A DNA stretch of 64,000 nt from Paenibacillus cellulosilyticus (GTDB taxonomy: Bacteria; Bacillota; Bacilli; Paenibacillales; Paenibacillaceae), in assembly GCF_003182255.1 (NCBI RefSeq), contig NZ_QGTQ01000018.1:59127-123126 (forward strand), read 5' to 3'. Numbering within the stretch: position 1 is the first letter of the stretch; each line of letters opens with the position of its first letter. The position numbers were made by a program, and so were the translations under genes. The notes under the pieces were generated by a model. It searched no databases and was not told where the DNA came from. It saw only the letters and a program-made list of their open reading frames with translations. Below are positions 16,448-25,622 of the stretch, piece by piece.

Positions 16448-16502
16448 CAGCCATCTGCACCTATGAACGGCTAACGCGCAGCACCAAAGGAGATGTCATC
16501 CT

Positions 16503-17102
16503 ATGAGCAGCAAACAAAAAGTCTGGATTCCAGCCATTATAACAATCGGGGCTGCTCTGGTTTTATTGGCTTACTATTTCAGCCTGGATATGCCTCATAA
16601 TCGACCTGACTTTCGCGGAAAAGGCGAGGAAGGCGGGAAGCTATTCACTACATTAGGAACAGTCGCGCTATATGTCGCCGCACTCGCCTTCTCTTGGCTG
16701 TGGTTTAAGAAAAATCGGAAGTCGCCTTCGCGCTTCGTTCAATCCGTCGGCAAGAAGCTTCATCGGCTTCATCAATGGCTTGGATGGGCAGCATTGGCGT
16801 TCGGTGCTGCACATGGCGTATATTTGCTCCTGACACGGTCTGATGATCATAAAATATGGTCCGGCATCGCTAGCTTTGCGATTCTGCTTGCAATCGTTGG
16901 TTATGGCGTATTCATTCCACGTATCCGCAACAAATGGATGCGCTCCGTTCACCGGTTACTTGGTATCGCCTGGGTACCGATCGGCTTCATTCACGCAGGA
17001 GGCTCGATGCTGCTTGCGGCGGTCCTCACGATCGCAATCGGCGTTTTGGTCCGTGTGATGGAGAGCTTTGCCCGGCGTGCGGGAAAACCTATCAACGACT
17101 AA
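16503..17102 (+). CDS. Ferric reductase-like / cytochrome b-type membrane protein
   Basis: A 199-residue membrane protein with five or six hydrophobic segments. Histidines sit in membrane helices in a pattern expected for heme ligation: RLHQWLGWAALAFGAAHGVY (about residues 88-107) and RSVHRLLGIAWVPIGFIHAG (about 147-166). This resembles the ferric reductase-like transmembrane domain, without the cytoplasmic flavin and NADPH domains. AAAGGAG precedes the ATG by about ten bases. It probably forms a unit with the COG4705-like gene upstream. Its last 11 bases overlap the 3' end of mobB on the other strand. Partner and electron acceptor are unknown. Confidence 0.7.
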   Translation: MSSKQKVWIPAIITIGAALVLLAYYFSLDMPHNRPDFRGKGEEGGKLFTTLGTVALYVAALAFSWLWFKKNRKSPSRFVQSVGKKLHRLHQWLGWAALAFGAAHGVYLLLTRSDDHKIWSGIASFAILLAIVGYGVFIPRIRNKWMRSVHRLLGIAWVPIGFIHAGGSMLLAAVLTIAIGVLVRVMESFARRAGKPIND

Positions 17103-17574
17103 GCGTTGGCATTAACCACGCAACGAGCTGATCGGTCTGATGAATCGAAAATGTCGGAACAGGGAACGAAAGCGCGGGTGCCCAAGTAACAACCGCAATT
17201 ACCTGCCGAAGCCGATGGACAAGTTCTACGTCTTCGGCTGAACGTATCATGACAACCTTCGGATAATCAGCTTCTTTAAACCCTTCAACGATAATGGCAT
17301 CCATCGCAAGCATGCGGCGAATAATAGCATCCAGCTCGGAGGATTTCTCCTCCATAACGACCGTTCGTTCGCTGGACGTAATCGCCGTCATGCTTGCCCC
17401 TGCCTCACGATGCCGCCATGTATCCGTCCCTTCTTGGTCGATATCGAATCGATGGCCATCATGCTTGATCGTGCCAACCTTGCATCCCGCTTGTGTCAAA
17501 GCACCAACCAGATGCGCTGTCAGCGTTGTTTTGCCCGAGTTCTTATAACCAACAATTTGAATAATCGATGTCAT
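17092..17574 (-). CDS. mobB: Molybdopterin-guanine dinucleotide biosynthesis protein B
   Basis: A 160-residue GTP-binding adapter protein for molybdenum cofactor assembly. The P-loop GYKNSGKTTL lies at residues 9-18, followed by KVGTIKHDGHRFDIDQEGTD and IIVEGFKEADYPKVVMIR, all typical of MobB. It partners MobA in forming the guanine dinucleotide cofactor, though it is dispensable in E. coli. The ATG overlaps the moeA stop as ATGA, so translation is coupled. The 3' end overlaps the convergent heme-type membrane gene by 11 bases with no terminator between them. Confidence 0.94.
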   Translation of the reverse strand: MTSIIQIVGYKNSGKTTLTAHLVGALTQAGCKVGTIKHDGHRFDIDQEGTDTWRHREAGASMTAITSSERTVVMEEKSSELDAIIRRMLAMDAIIVEGFKEADYPKVVMIRSAEDVELVHRLRQVIAVVTWAPALSFPVPTFSIHQTDQLVAWLMPTLSR

Positions 17575-18830
17575 ACAATCAGCGCTCCGTCCAACGGAAT
17601 AATTTGCACGATTTCACCCGATACAATACCGGTCTTCGTCGGCGGAATAACAATGAGGCAATTAGCATCCTTCAGCGATAGGATCGTACTCGACTTGTCT
17701 CTTCCGACTGGCTTGGCATAATGATTGCCGCCGCTGCTGTACCATTGACCGCGAACATAGCGGGTATAAGCATTCACTTTCTCGTAGTCGGCCGCAAGAA
17801 GGCATGTTACCGTTTTTGCAGTATCCACCACAGCTCCTTGCAGCTGCTGGATAACGGGACGGACGAACAACTCGAAGCCGACGAAGCAAGCCGACGGATT
17901 ACCGGACAGTCCGAACAGCAGCTTATCCTTCCAAGCGCCCGCCGTCGTTGGACTGCCAGGTCGCATTGCGATTTTGTTAAAAAGCGTTGTCCCTTCCCAC
18001 CGTAGGAAGAAGTCCGCCATACTATCATAGTCGCCAACCGAAACGCCGCCCGAGGTTACGATCAGGTCGGCATCTGACGCCAGCAGATCATACAGCATTC
18101 GCTCCGCTTTTGGATAATCATCAGGGATTTGACCGACGAGCAGCGGTTGAGCGCCAGCAGCGATGATTTGAGCCATCAGCATATAAGCGTTGCTGTTGCG
18201 GATTTTCCCCATTTGCAGAGGGTCGGTTAGCCGCAGCAGCTCGGTGCCGGTCGATAGCACCGCCACCTTCGGTTTGCGATAAACCGGAACGCGGTTATAT
18301 CCTAGCGCCGCAAGAATAGCCGTATGGCCCGCTCCAAGCTTCTCCCCCGCCTCGATCACAAGCGTCCCTTCACCAGCCTCTTCACCGATCGGCGTAATAT
18401 TGAGGCCGGGTGCTATCTTTTTCTGTATGCGAACGATACTTCGGCCATTGTGTTCCACTGCCTCCGTCATCTCCTGCATGATGACAGCATCAGCACCATC
18501 AGGCACCATGCCGCCTGTCATGATCCTTGCAGCCTTACCCTCTGTTATGCTATAAAGCGGCTCCTTGCCGCATGGAATATGTTCAATGATTTCAAGTTCG
18601 ATCGGAAGTGCCGCACTTGCATGCGCGATATCAGCCGTCCGTATGGCATAGCCGTCCATGCCAGACCGCCGAAAATGCGGAATCGGCTCTACGGTACGAA
18701 TCGGTGCCGCTAGCCTGCGGCCAATCGCTTCTGCAAGCTCAACTTCAGTCGGTTCAACGGGACGGACGCGGCTTTGGAGCAATTCTCTAGCTGCTTCTAC
18801 AGTCATCGCTTTGCGATGATATTTATTCAT
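17571..18830 (-). CDS. moeA: Molybdopterin molybdenumtransferase
   Basis: A 419-residue MoeA protein, which inserts molybdate into adenylylated molybdopterin. Key stretches are HFRRSGMDGYAIRTAD (about residues 52-67), ARIMTGGMVPDGADAVIMQE, VLSTGTEL, the MoCF-domain loop VTSGGVSVGDYDSM and LFGLSGNPSACFVGFELF. The start is the ATG at 18830, one base past the mobA stop; a GTG at 18860 within mobA is an alternative. No good ribosome site precedes the ATG, which points to coupling with mobA. The moaABCDE and moeB genes are not in this window, so earlier steps must be encoded elsewhere. Confidence 0.95.
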   Translation of the reverse strand: MNKYHRKAMTVEAARELLQSRVRPVEPTEVELAEAIGRRLAAPIRTVEPIPHFRRSGMDGYAIRTADIAHASAALPIELEIIEHIPCGKEPLYSITEGKAARIMTGGMVPDGADAVIMQEMTEAVEHNGRSIVRIQKKIAPGLNITPIGEEAGEGTLVIEAGEKLGAGHTAILAALGYNRVPVYRKPKVAVLSTGTELLRLTDPLQMGKIRNSNAYMLMAQIIAAGAQPLLVGQIPDDYPKAERMLYDLLASDADLIVTSGGVSVGDYDSMADFFLRWEGTTLFNKIAMRPGSPTTAGAWKDKLLFGLSGNPSACFVGFELFVRPVIQQLQGAVVDTAKTVTCLLAADYEKVNAYTRYVRGQWYSSGGNHYAKPVGRDKSSTILSLKDANCLIVIPPTKTGIVSGEIVQIIPLDGALIV

Positions 18831-18831
18831 G

Positions 18832-19515
18832 TTACGATCGATCGCTGCATCCAACTCCACTACCTTCTTCCGTTTGTTTCTCCATGCTCAACAGCTGTTC
18901 ATATTGTTCAGGCGTATTCATGTTGAAGACGAATCGGGTGTCGATGCCCAATCGCTCAAACGTCCATTCATGGATGGATTCAAAAGCGATACGTTCCAAG
19001 AAAGCGTTCACTCTCCGCTGATCTTGGTTTAACATCGATGAGATCCGATCCACACACCGTTTATCATAAATGCCATGCAGCGGGTGAATCTTACCCTCGA
19101 TTGACGGGACCACAGCGTCGCTGCCTCGTTCGCGTTTACGGCCAAGCATCAGCATCGCCGCTTGTGTCGACAGATATGGCATGTCACAGCCGACAATCCA
19201 TACATCCTCATGTCGCGCCAGCGACAAACCGGCATGCATGCCAGCCAATGGACCTTGTCCGGCGTAATAATCAGTAATGATTCGTACATCCGAATCGACG
19301 AACGGGAGATAGGTCTTTGGTTCGTTCGTAACCAGAATAACCTCTGAGCACAGCTGCTTCAAGATGCGCATTTGACGCTGCACCATTTTCTCATGTTGAA
19401 CCGTAAGCAGCGCCTTCGGAGACCCTCCCATCCGGCGGCTTTGACCGCCTGCCAGAATGACGCCAGACAGACTGACCTTCTCTTCACATGGCAGCGGATT
19501 CGCAACGTCCAGCAT
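18832..19515 (-). CDS. mobA: Molybdenum cofactor guanylyltransferase
   Basis: A 227-residue nucleotidyltransferase that attaches GMP to molybdopterin. The N-terminal signature LSGVILAGGQSRRMGGSPKA gives the GTP-binding loop, and GQGPLAGMHAGLSLARHEDV followed by IVGCDMPYLS is the conserved metal-binding region. The ATG at 19515 has GGAGGG eight bases upstream. First gene of mobA-moeA-mobB; a TATAAT at 19546-19551 on the minus strand could be its -10 element. The presence of MobA and MobB implies at least one enzyme using a guanine dinucleotide cofactor, such as formate dehydrogenase or nitrate reductase, elsewhere in the genome. Confidence 0.93.
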   Translation of the reverse strand: MLDVANPLPCEEKVSLSGVILAGGQSRRMGGSPKALLTVQHEKMVQRQMRILKQLCSEVILVTNEPKTYLPFVDSDVRIITDYYAGQGPLAGMHAGLSLARHEDVWIVGCDMPYLSTQAAMLMLGRKRERGSDAVVPSIEGKIHPLHGIYDKRCVDRISSMLNQDQRRVNAFLERIAFESIHEWTFERLGIDTRFVFNMNTPEQYEQLLSMEKQTEEGSGVGCSDRS

Positions 19516-19653
19516 AAACCATCCCTCCATGTCACTTAGTCTAACATTATACTTCCATTATGGAGCATTCAGCGATTGGACTCAATGAAATTGATCACTT
19601 TTTAATACACAGATCGGAGTAAAATGCAGACAATGGCTGAAAAGTAACCATAT

Positions 19654-19703
19654 AAAAAGGAGGTGCCCCAGTCATCCGCGATGACAGAAAGACATCTCCT
19701 TTG
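19654..19703 (-). terminator. Rho-independent terminator after the YesN-like gene
   Basis: On the minus strand AAAGGAGATG pairs with CACCTCCTTT around an inner GTCATC/GATGAC hairpin, followed by TTTATA. It begins 15 bases after the response regulator stop. Confidence 0.75.
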
Positions 19704-19717
19704 TTTATTGCTGCCGC

Positions 19718-21220
19718 CTACTCTGCAGCGGGACGGTACTTCTCTTTATATTCGCTTGGGCTGAATCCCGTATGATCTTTGAATACACGAGAGAAATAAT
19801 GCTGGTCGCTAAAGGACAGCGCGTCTGCCAACTCTTTTATCTTAAGGTCCGGCTTGGCTTGCAGCTGCTTGCACGCCTCTTCGATTTTAAGATCCATATA
19901 ATATTGCACGAACGTCGTATTCGTAAATCGCTTGATAATGCGACTGATGTAAGAAGGGCTGACATGGAATTTAGCCGCCAGGTCGTTAATAGACAGCTGC
20001 GATGACTTATGGAGCTTGACGTAGCTGTCCATTTGCTCGAACAGCTCTTCGCCGCTTTTTCGGTTGCGCGAATGGAGCAGCTCGAAGTTTCGGGCGCACC
20101 AGTCCAGCAGCTTATCGCAAAACGCGGAATAGCTGTCCGATTGCAGCATTTCCTTCACTGCCGCTGCCGCAGCAAGGCGTTCTTCCGGGCCGTTGTCCGG
20201 CAGGTTGTAGACGAACGCATCGGCTATGGCCGCGACCAGCCGTTCTAAGTCCACATACCTTGCATGCTCGCTGTACGATTTGCGCAGCTGCTCGCCAAGC
20301 TTCATATGGAACGGCTGCGGCTGACGCTGTTCAATCATGTCTGTAAACGGTTTGATTAACGCTTCGTTCTGTTGCTGCTCAGGAATGCGGTAAGCCGTAT
20401 CGAGCAGAACCGCTTTATCGAGCAGAATCTCTTCGTCCAGCAGATACTTCAGCTTGTCGTATTGCGCTTGCAGCTGGCCCAGATCGGCAGCTTGGAAGTT
20501 GCCTGCCATCGCGATCTCAATCCCAATGCCAAGCAATCGCTGTTCGACGGACTCCATCCACGCTACAGTCGAATCTACACGTTCTTGTACGGCCGATTGC
20601 ACGATCACGATGTACCGGTCGGAATCTTTGGCAGGGAACAGCCAGCAGTTATGCGGCTTACATGCTTGCTCAAGCTCGGTTTGCAGCGTTTCAGTCTGCC
20701 AATTACCGGTATCCGGTACAAAAGGCTGCTTGCTCATCAGAAACATCGAAACGGACTGCTCGAAAAACGCGGGGCCAAGCCGCAAATCGGCCAAGAAACG
20801 GGAGGCTACGATTCCTTTCAAAGGCTCCAGACCGACTTCAAGCCGCTGAGCGAGCGAATCGATAACTCGCGACATCACATCCACCAGCTGGTTCCGATCG
20901 ACGGGCTTCAACAAATAATCGAATACCTGCAAATTAATCGCTTTTCGCGTATATTCGAAATCGCTGTAGCTGCTGATTAGCACGACCTTCAGCGCCGGAT
21001 ACAGCTGCTTGGCTTGCTCGATGAGCCCTAGCCCGTCCAACTTTGGCATCCGGATATCGGTAAGCAAAATATCTACGGGATGCTGTTTGATATAATGAAG
21101 CGCTTCTTCGCCGTTATAGGCGGTTGCGGCTATCTGAACCGGCAGCTCCGACGACTCCAGAAGCGTCTTGATGTTGCGCAATATCGGCTTGCTGTCTTCG
21201 GCGATCAAGGCGGTAAACAT
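19718..21220 (-). CDS. YesN-like response regulator with AraC-type DNA-binding domain
   Basis: A 500-residue response regulator. The receiver domain (residues 1-120) has the acidic pair E8-D9, the phospho-acceptor D55 in LLTDIRMPKLDG and the conserved Lys in FDYLLKPVD. A long middle region with no recognised domain follows, and the C-terminal 100 residues form an AraC HTH (INDLAAKFHVSPSYISRIIK and IKELADALSFSDQHYFSRVF). It should activate the adjacent sugar ABC genes. AAAGGAGG precedes the ATG at 21220. It lies downstream of its cognate kinase with a 169-base gap. Confidence 0.94.
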   Translation of the reverse strand: MFTALIAEDSKPILRNIKTLLESSELPVQIAATAYNGEEALHYIKQHPVDILLTDIRMPKLDGLGLIEQAKQLYPALKVVLISSYSDFEYTRKAINLQVFDYLLKPVDRNQLVDVMSRVIDSLAQRLEVGLEPLKGIVASRFLADLRLGPAFFEQSVSMFLMSKQPFVPDTGNWQTETLQTELEQACKPHNCWLFPAKDSDRYIVIVQSAVQERVDSTVAWMESVEQRLLGIGIEIAMAGNFQAADLGQLQAQYDKLKYLLDEEILLDKAVLLDTAYRIPEQQQNEALIKPFTDMIEQRQPQPFHMKLGEQLRKSYSEHARYVDLERLVAAIADAFVYNLPDNGPEERLAAAAAVKEMLQSDSYSAFCDKLLDWCARNFELLHSRNRKSGEELFEQMDSYVKLHKSSQLSINDLAAKFHVSPSYISRIIKRFTNTTFVQYYMDLKIEEACKQLQAKPDLKIKELADALSFSDQHYFSRVFKDHTGFSPSEYKEKYRPAAE

Positions 21221-21389
21221 ATTCTCGCCTCCTTTTCGTTTATGTGCAAAAAAACCGGTTTTCAGCGCCGAGAAGGCTGAAGGAAGCAGGGAATGAGGAT
21301 CGGAGCGCAGTGATCTGCTACGTGAGAACCGGAAGTCTCTGATTCATTCAGGATTCGATGCCGAATACACTCCTTGTATTGCTTCGTGA

Positions 21390-23156
21390 TCAAAAGCGGT
21401 CTTCGAAATCTTGGGTGAGCGAGGCGATAATTTGCACGGTAGCGCCCTTTTCCTCTCCAACATTATTGTACAAATTGAAAAACAGCCGGTTTTTGTACAT
21501 CAATTTCAACCGATTGACCGTGTTGACGACGCCCATATTTCCGAAGCTTGAAGGCATATGGAGCTCATGCTCTCTGGCCTCGGAATTCGATATGTTATCC
21601 ATAATTTCGTTGATTTTGTCCGGGGCTATGCCTTCGCCGTTGTCGCTAATTTCGATCGCCCAAATGCCGTTGTACAACTGCACCCGGATTTGAATGCGCC
21701 AAGGCGGATCGGTATTGTCGAAGGCGTGCTCGATGCAGTTCTCGACAAACGGCTGGATGACGAGCCTCGGGAGCTCTATATGGTTTGCGGCATCGTCCGC
21801 AATAATTTCCCATTCGAGATCGCTTTCGTAGTTTTGCTGGACGAGCGACAAGTAATTCCGGGTATGCTCCAGCTCTTCCGCCAGGCTGACATGCTGATAC
21901 GGAGAAGAGACGATATAACGTAAGGAATCGGACAGATGTTTGCACATATCCGACACCGCTTTGTTTTTGCCCTCTTGCGAGGCAATGCTGATCAGATACA
22001 ACACGTTATGGATAAAATGCGGCGCGATCTGCGCTTGCAAAGCCGAATTTCTCGCCTTCATTTCTTCCTGAAGCGCGAGTTTTTCGCTTTCGATCGATTG
22101 TTGGAGGCGGTTAAGCAGTTCCTGGAACGATTCGCTTAAGGCCATCAGCTCGTTGTTGTGCGACTGATTGTCCACTTTGACGTTCAGGTTGCTGTAACTG
22201 ATCCGGGAAATTTGGCTGCGCAGCTTTCGTATCGGCAGCAGCAGATTGCGCGTGCTGAAATAAATATAGACGAAGGAGAACAGCATCAGCAGCGTAATGA
22301 GCAATATCGACAAATATTGCACCGAATTAACCGACCCCAGAACGGCTTTCTTAGGCGTAACGACATAGGTAGTCCAGCCGGTATTGTCTGAAGTGTCATA
22401 AGCGATGTAATTGGAATCGCCGTCCAAATACATGCCGCTGCTATCGTCGTCCTCTTTCTTCAGAAAAGAAAGCTCCGACTGCCCTTTTGCGTTAGGCGAG
22501 CTGGAAATAATTTGACGGTCAGAATCCAGTACATATACGTCCCCGACCGCGATATCCTCCGTCGACAGCTGCAGTTCGGATTGGTCCAGCTGAATGGATA
22601 GGTACCCGTAGATCTGGCCATTCTGATTGATAATAGCTCTATCGAATGCTGAAATGCCGTTAGGCTGTCGGTATAACATGTATTCGTTACTGTCCAGCTT
22701 GTCTTTGAGGCTGGGTTCAAGCAGCGACGGATTCGTCGAATAGCCAATATAGGAAGCGACTGCTTTGCCGTCGAGATCATAAATAATCATATCACGGATG
22801 TCCACGCTTGGACCGATCGCTTCGAACATCATCTCTTTCAGAATGCGGTTCTGGCTAAGGCCTGCCGCGGAATCCGTCGAATGGTAACCTGCGGTTAAAG
22901 CTGCGTGAATTTGCTGGTTGGACAATACGCGCTGCGACAGCTGGTTCTGATTATTAATGTATTGGTCCAGCTGTCTGCTGATTTTGGCTGCCGTGAGCAG
23001 CTTTTCGTTCTCGTTGGTTTCCTTAAGCGGCCGGATGACTTGCCAATTCACGTAAGCCAAAAAACAGCACAGCACAAACAAAAGCAAAATCAAAAACATA
23101 AGGAATACTTTCGTTTGAAGACTGGCCTGCATAGGTAAAAGGTTTGCTTTCTTCAT
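21390..23156 (-). CDS. YesM-like sensor histidine kinase
   Basis: A 588-residue membrane sensor kinase. It has a transmembrane helix (VFLMFLILLLFVLCCFLAYV), an extracellular Cache-like sensing region of about 230 residues, a second helix (SILLITLLMLFSFVYIYFS), a HAMP linker, and a His-kinase domain of the YesM/LytS type whose phospho-acceptor lies in LQAQIAPHFIHNVLYLISIA, a variant of the usual QINPHFLYN. The ATP-binding part shows IQPFVENCIEHAF and EISDNGEGI. The ATG at 23156 has AAAGG close upstream; an in-frame TTG at 23168 has a better GGAGG and is a real alternative. Divergent from the sugar-binding lipoprotein gene. Confidence 0.94.
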   Translation of the reverse strand: MKKANLLPMQASLQTKVFLMFLILLLFVLCCFLAYVNWQVIRPLKETNENEKLLTAAKISRQLDQYINNQNQLSQRVLSNQQIHAALTAGYHSTDSAAGLSQNRILKEMMFEAIGPSVDIRDMIIYDLDGKAVASYIGYSTNPSLLEPSLKDKLDSNEYMLYRQPNGISAFDRAIINQNGQIYGYLSIQLDQSELQLSTEDIAVGDVYVLDSDRQIISSSPNAKGQSELSFLKKEDDDSSGMYLDGDSNYIAYDTSDNTGWTTYVVTPKKAVLGSVNSVQYLSILLITLLMLFSFVYIYFSTRNLLLPIRKLRSQISRISYSNLNVKVDNQSHNNELMALSESFQELLNRLQQSIESEKLALQEEMKARNSALQAQIAPHFIHNVLYLISIASQEGKNKAVSDMCKHLSDSLRYIVSSPYQHVSLAEELEHTRNYLSLVQQNYESDLEWEIIADDAANHIELPRLVIQPFVENCIEHAFDNTDPPWRIQIRVQLYNGIWAIEISDNGEGIAPDKINEIMDNISNSEAREHELHMPSSFGNMGVVNTVNRLKLMYKNRLFFNLYNNVGEEKGATVQIIASLTQDFEDRF

Positions 23157-23320
23157 GAAGCCTTTCAAGGATGATAGTCCTCCGATCCTATGTTAGTTCA
23201 GAATTTTACACAACAAAGGTAAAGGTCAAACATGTACCTCCTAGCGATAAAAATCTACAATTGGATTGTAAACGGATTCAGTCGAAGATACAACAAAGGG
23301 CAACAAGAGGGGAGAACAAA

Positions 23321-24637
23321 ATGAAGCAAACAACACGTAAGCTAACAACCGGCGCACTCGCTGTGGTGCTTTCCGTATCGCTCGCAGCATGCGGCAGCAG
23401 CAGCAGCTCCAGTTCGGAAAGCGGCGATAGCGGCAGCACTGGCAAAAAAGTCACGATCGAGCTGGCATTGTCCAAAAGCTCGCAGGATTCCGCATTCGTA
23501 CAACAAGACCTGCTGGACGAGTTCGAAAAACAAACCAACATCAAAGTTAACCTGCAGCTTCTTCCTGCAGAACAAACGTCTACGGTTCTGCAAACAAAGC
23601 TGGCAGTTAACGAAACGCCTGACATCCTGCAATACAACCTGGCAAGCGCTACGACAGACCTTAACCTTGAGCGCAACTTCGAAATTCTGGATGACCAGCC
23701 TTGGGTCAGCCGCCTTCTGAACAAAGACGTGCTGTCCGCATACGGCCATGTATACAGCTTCCATGTCAGCCAAGATACCGGTATGCAAGGTGTTGTATAT
23801 AACAAAGACATCTTCAATGAGCTTGGCCTAGAAGTTCCGAAAACATACGACGAGTTCCTCGCGGCTTGCGAAAAAATCAAAGCGGCAGGTTACACGCCAA
23901 TCTTTATGCCATTCAAAGACAACTGGGCAGCTAACGTAATGCCTGGCGCCGCATTCGGCGAATACGTGGCTAAAAACGAACCTACCCTGTTCGACGAGCT
24001 GAACGCGAACAAGAAAAAATGGACGGATGTTCCTGCGTTCCAGACGATCCTCGACCAGCAATACGACCTTTACAAAAAAGGCTACACCAATACGGACGTA
24101 CTCAGCGACAGCTATGACATGGCAGCGGGCCAATTCCTCGACAAGAAAGTGGCAATGATGTTCATGGGCGACTGGCTGATCGAATCCGTGCAGCAACAAG
24201 ATCCTAACATGAACCTTGGCCTGTTCGCGTACCCTTCGGACAACAACGGCGACGCTTACCTTGGCGCTAGCCCGCTTGGCGGCCAGCTGTTTATTCCTAA
24301 ACAAGCCAAACATAAAGAAGAAGCAGAACAATTCCTGAACTTCATCGCGCAAAAAGAAACTGCTCAAAAAATCGTGGACGCTCAAGGTTACGTTTCCAAC
24401 TTCAGCGACGTAACGACTCCTGAACTTCCAGCTTACAAGCAAGAGATTTTGGACAACTACATCACACCTAAGAAAACAGCCATGACGATGGATGCTTACA
24501 TGCTGGTTGACCGCAGCGAGCTTTACAGAAGCCTGCAAGACCAGTTCACGGGCAGCAAAACGTCCGAGAAAGTGCTCCAAACTTGGGGCGACAAATTTGC
24601 CGAGCTGATGAAAGACAAAGGCGAAGCAGGATTCTAA
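23321..24637 (+). CDS. Extracellular sugar-binding lipoprotein (ABC transporter)
   Basis: A 438-residue family 1 solute-binding protein. The signal peptide (KLTTGALAVVLSVSLAACGS) ends in the lipobox LAAC, so the mature protein is a lipid-anchored surface protein, followed by a serine-rich linker. The body has the usual features of carbohydrate-binding SBPs (QGVVYNKDIFNELGLEVPKT, KVAMMFMGDWLIES). GAGGGGAG precedes the ATG at 23321; the longer reading from 23171 is not supported. With the two permeases downstream it forms a CUT1-type importer that lacks its own ATPase, as usual where a shared MsmX-like ATPase serves. The ligand is unknown, probably an oligosaccharide. Confidence 0.94.
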   Translation: MKQTTRKLTTGALAVVLSVSLAACGSSSSSSSESGDSGSTGKKVTIELALSKSSQDSAFVQQDLLDEFEKQTNIKVNLQLLPAEQTSTVLQTKLAVNETPDILQYNLASATTDLNLERNFEILDDQPWVSRLLNKDVLSAYGHVYSFHVSQDTGMQGVVYNKDIFNELGLEVPKTYDEFLAACEKIKAAGYTPIFMPFKDNWAANVMPGAAFGEYVAKNEPTLFDELNANKKKWTDVPAFQTILDQQYDLYKKGYTNTDVLSDSYDMAAGQFLDKKVAMMFMGDWLIESVQQQDPNMNLGLFAYPSDNNGDAYLGASPLGGQLFIPKQAKHKEEAEQFLNFIAQKETAQKIVDAQGYVSNFSDVTTPELPAYKQEILDNYITPKKTAMTMDAYMLVDRSELYRSLQDQFTGSKTSEKVLQTWGDKFAELMKDKGEAGF

Positions 24638-24660
24638 GCTAGAAGCAATTAAGCAATGCC

Positions 24661-24687
24661 GCGGCCGCTGTCCCAAACGGCGGCCGC
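24661..24687 (+). promoter_or_regulatory. GC-rich stem-loop between binding protein and permease genes
   Basis: GCGGCCGC occurs at 24661-24668 and 24680-24687 and, being self-complementary, can form an 8-bp all-GC stem around an 11-base loop. No long T run follows. Such hairpins after binding-protein genes often protect the upstream mRNA and reduce permease expression; that role is inferred. Confidence 0.6.
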
Positions 24688-24746
24688 TCTATTACACAAG
24701 CATCAGATAGAGAAAAACAAAATACACAGTCTTGGTGGGATGGAAG

Positions 24747-25622
24747 ATGATAAAACGCTCCAAGAGCATGTATGGCTATTACCTCGTTTGGCCAGCGCTA
24801 CTTATTTATACGATATTTTTTGTTGCACCAGCCATTATCGGCTTGTTCTATTCCTTTACGGACTGGCGCTTGGATCGAATCGGCGTCCATTTTATCGGCT
24901 TTGACAACTTCCACAAAATCTTTACGGACGATACCTTGCTCCTTGCAATGAAAAACACGCTTATTTTTGCGATAGCGACCGTTGTCGGAAAAAACGTGAT
25001 CGGCCTCTTGCTGGCCATCGCTTTAAATATGCGGCTGAAATCCCGCAATTTCTTGCGCGCTATTTTTTATTCACCTTCCATTTTGAGCGTACTCGTAATT
25101 TCCATTATCTTTACGCCGATGCTTCGCACGGAAGGCATGGTCAACAAGTTTTTTGACGCCATTGGTCTTCACTTCCTGAGCCAAGCTTGGCTCACGAACC
25201 CGGATCTCGTGATCTGGACGGTTGCTTTGGTTGCCATCTGGCAGTCGGCAGGTTTCCAAATGGCGATTTATTTGGCGGGCTTGCAATCCATCTCCAAAGA
25301 TTATTATGAGGCGGCAATGATTGACGGCGCCGGTGCTTGGAAAAGCTTTACGAACATTACGGTTCCGCTATTGCTGCCGGCACTTAACATTAACTTGATG
25401 CTTACGCTTATCGGCGGTTTGAAGGTATTCTCCGAAGTATTCGTTCTGACGAGCGGCGGACCAGGCAACTCCTCGCAGGTTGTCGGCACAATCATTCTCC
25501 GCGCGTTTGGCGAAGGCAACTGGGGCCTTGGTACGGCGATCAACACGCTGCTGTTCATCATCGTTACTCTGATTGCCATTCCATTGCTGATCTTCATGCG
25601 TCGTAAGGAGGTTACCGAATAA
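24747..25622 (+). CDS. Sugar ABC transporter permease (MalF/UgpA type)
   Basis: A 291-residue inner-membrane permease with six predicted transmembrane helices. The EAA loop that contacts the ATPase reads YYEAAMIDGAGAWKSFTNIT (about residues 190-209). The N-terminus YYLVWPALLIYTIFFVAPAI is typical of the MalF-like subunit. The ATG at 24747 follows GGTGGGATGG; a GTG at 24732 is the alternative. Its stop TAA shares its last base with the ATG of the next permease, so translation is coupled. It pairs with the MalG-like permease to form the channel for the adjacent binding protein. Confidence 0.94.
   Translation: MIKRSKSMYGYYLVWPALLIYTIFFVAPAIIGLFYSFTDWRLDRIGVHFIGFDNFHKIFTDDTLLLAMKNTLIFAIATVVGKNVIGLLLAIALNMRLKSRNFLRAIFYSPSILSVLVISIIFTPMLRTEGMVNKFFDAIGLHFLSQAWLTNPDLVIWTVALVAIWQSAGFQMAIYLAGLQSISKDYYEAAMIDGAGAWKSFTNITVPLLLPALNINLMLTLIGGLKVFSEVFVLTSGGPGNSSQVVGTIILRAFGEGNWGLGTAINTLLFIIVTLIAIPLLIFMRRKEVTE

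Noticed and set aside
24661..24687. Transcription terminator after the sugar-binding lipoprotein gene
   Set aside because: The stem is strong, but no T run follows and the permease genes continue in the same direction; an mRNA-stabilising stem fits better.
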